In this document: piece by piece, positions 62,471 through 64,000 of the stretch
Position numbering within the stretch: the first letter of the stretch is position 1
Layout: each line of letters opens with the position of its first letter
Source of the DNA: Aphrophora alni
Taxonomy: Eukaryota > Arthropoda > Insecta > Hemiptera > Aphrophoridae
Reading direction: 5' to 3'
NCBI GenBank assembly: GCA_963513935.1
Contig: OY740769.1
Coordinates: 37,103,120 to 37,167,119 of the forward strand
Length of the DNA: 64,000 nucleotides
The notes under the pieces: model-generated
Database searches by the model: none
Told to the model about the DNA's origin: nothing
The model's input: only the letters and a program-made list of their open reading frames with translations
Made by a program: the position numbers and the translations under genes

Positions 62471-63681
62471 TATTATTAGTAAGTAGAAAGAAAGAACTCA
62501 TGTTCATTTAACTCAGCAGATTTTACCTATTACAAAGTAAACAATAATAACCGTCTTTGGCAGATGAATACCACAATTTCTATAATATCGATATCAATCT
62601 AATTTGTTAAAGTGTGATAACTCATTACCCAAACCAATGTACCTAAATCTAGATTGAAGTAATTAACAGTTTATGGGTTAAACAAAAACAAAATGGATCT
62701 TGACAGTCATTTAGTTAATTTTGATGCTTTAAAATTTGGTTTGACATTGGTTGGGGTTGTACATTTTATTAAAATGTTATCTATATCACTTTGGCTAATT
62801 TTAAGATATTCAACCTTTTTTCTAAGACTACGAGTATATCTATGGTTCTTTTCGCTTTCCTTTTGAACTGACATTATTTAGTACGGTCATTTTCATGTTT
62901 GTTACATTTAATCTGAAATGTGAGAAAATTCAAATTTGTGTCTTTTGATACAGTTACATTCAATATGTCATGTACCAAATTTGATACATCCTTTTAGGAT
63001 ATAGCACACTGCATGGACAACATAAATAAATAAAAAAATTTAAAAACACTGAAGGGTCACAGAACTAAAATTCCATACATTTACCTATCATGAAATTTTC
63101 TTTTTATTTCGTAAATATTTGAGAAAGTAAACAATAGATGATAACTGAACTTTTTCAATACTTGTTTTGATAATTAGAGGCGCATTGACATTTACTCACT
63201 GGTGTAACACTTGCGTCAACAGAACCACAATATGGAGTGGGGGATCAGCTTCGAATTAAGTAAGCCAGAGCCGTATAATAACTATTTTTTAATTGTTTTT
63301 GAATTATTTAATTTATTTCAATATGTAATTCATTGACAATTATAACATACTTTTATTGGATTATAAAGAAGACCTGAAAGATGGATTTTTTTCTCAGATT
63401 CAAAACTTCAGACTTGCATTATAGGAAGACATAAACTCCAAAACATCAATTCAGTAACTAGTTTATTTATTATTTCTAAATAACTACAGTCTAACATTCA
63501 ACATTCGGGACCTTTACACTACTTTTATATTATTCTTTAAATAACCAGGTGACTGTGTCAACAGAAATCTTTTAAAAAAATCTATACCCTACCAAAATGT
63601 TCCCATAAATAATTTCTACATTATATATTTAAAAAGTTAGATTGCAAATAGATAAGAAAATAATTTTATAAAGTCACTCAC
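62471..63681. other. Last intron of gene C, remainder
   Basis: AT-rich, no further feature recognised. Confidence 0.4.
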
Positions 63682-63771
63682 CTCTAACATGTAATCAGAT
63701 TGATTTAATGTAAAAGGTGTTCCTCCAATCACAAAACTGACTTCGGTTAGATTGTTGGAATTACAATTCAT
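63682..63771 (-). CDS. Aspartic protease gene C, penultimate exon
   Basis: It encodes MNCNSNNLTEVSFVIGGTPF then TLNQSDYMLE, aligned residue for residue with gene B exon 8 (NLSNVSFTIGGVDLTLTQSDYI). It is 90 nt, phase 0, between TTCTAG and GTGAGT. The upstream exons lie beyond the right edge. Confidence 0.9.
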
Positions 63772-64000
63772 CTAGAACATATTATTTGTAATTTGTTATA
63801 ATTAATATTGTAGTGACAAACAATTATAAATATCAACATGTTAAATGCACAAACTTTCTCAGTCTTACTGAAACATAATTTTTAAGTCTTTTGTAAACCA
63901 GAACAATATTGCTTTCCTAAACTGAGCAACCATAACTGGCTCTTCTGGATCACACAGAAGCTTATTTAAATCAAAATTTGTTTATTGTAAACTCTTTCTT

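Overview
This is eukaryotic, AT-rich, intron-rich and transposon-rich DNA. The split aspartic protease genes, the Penelope, Tc1/mariner, Tigger, piggyBac and hAT relics and the GT/AG introns point to an insect, and the expansion of cathepsin D-like proteases suggests a hemipteran. The species is an inference, not shown by the sequence. No rRNA gene, intact tRNA gene or CRISPR array was seen.

The backbone is a head-to-tail tandem array of cathepsin D-like aspartic protease genes on the minus strand. Gene A is present only as its signal-peptide exon (5830-5903); the rest lies off the left edge. Gene B is complete: nine exons between 60350 and 9372 splice in frame into a 394-residue preproenzyme, spread over 51 kb. 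Gene C enters from the right edge with its last two exons (63682-63771, 61516-61662). The exons follow from splice sites, phase continuity and family motifs ([13 protein letters not shown], flap YGTG).

The last intron of gene B (21 kb) holds a second gene on the opposite strand, at 17368-21071. Its six short exons also join in phase, into a 221-residue basic protein that I do not recognise. A (GA)n tract of about 200 bp lies upstream of its start codon, and one of its exons has a decayed duplicate in the next intron.

The rest of the window is mostly mobile DNA that has inflated the introns. From left to right: LTR fragments and a piggyBac deletion derivative (1.3-4.9 kb); a piggyBac-like MITE, an inverted-repeat MITE, a SINE-like piece and a long palindrome (9.8-13.4 kb); a hAT element with a second hAT MITE inside it (14.6-16.1 kb); dispersed repeats and a Tc1/mariner remnant (25.5-28.8 kb); then a nested block (33.4-45.3 kb) of two Penelope-like copies, an LTR retrotransposon with gag and a primer-binding site, a Tigger element inside its LTR, a non-LTR endonuclease fragment, and a near-solo LTR inside the second Penelope copy. 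Further right are a 42-bp minisatellite, a second Tigger derivative, a pair of 1.2-kb LTR-like direct repeats on either side of gene B exon 4, a 5'-truncated non-LTR reverse transcriptase and a decayed full-length mariner-type transposon. The only genes that look functional are the proteases and the nested gene.
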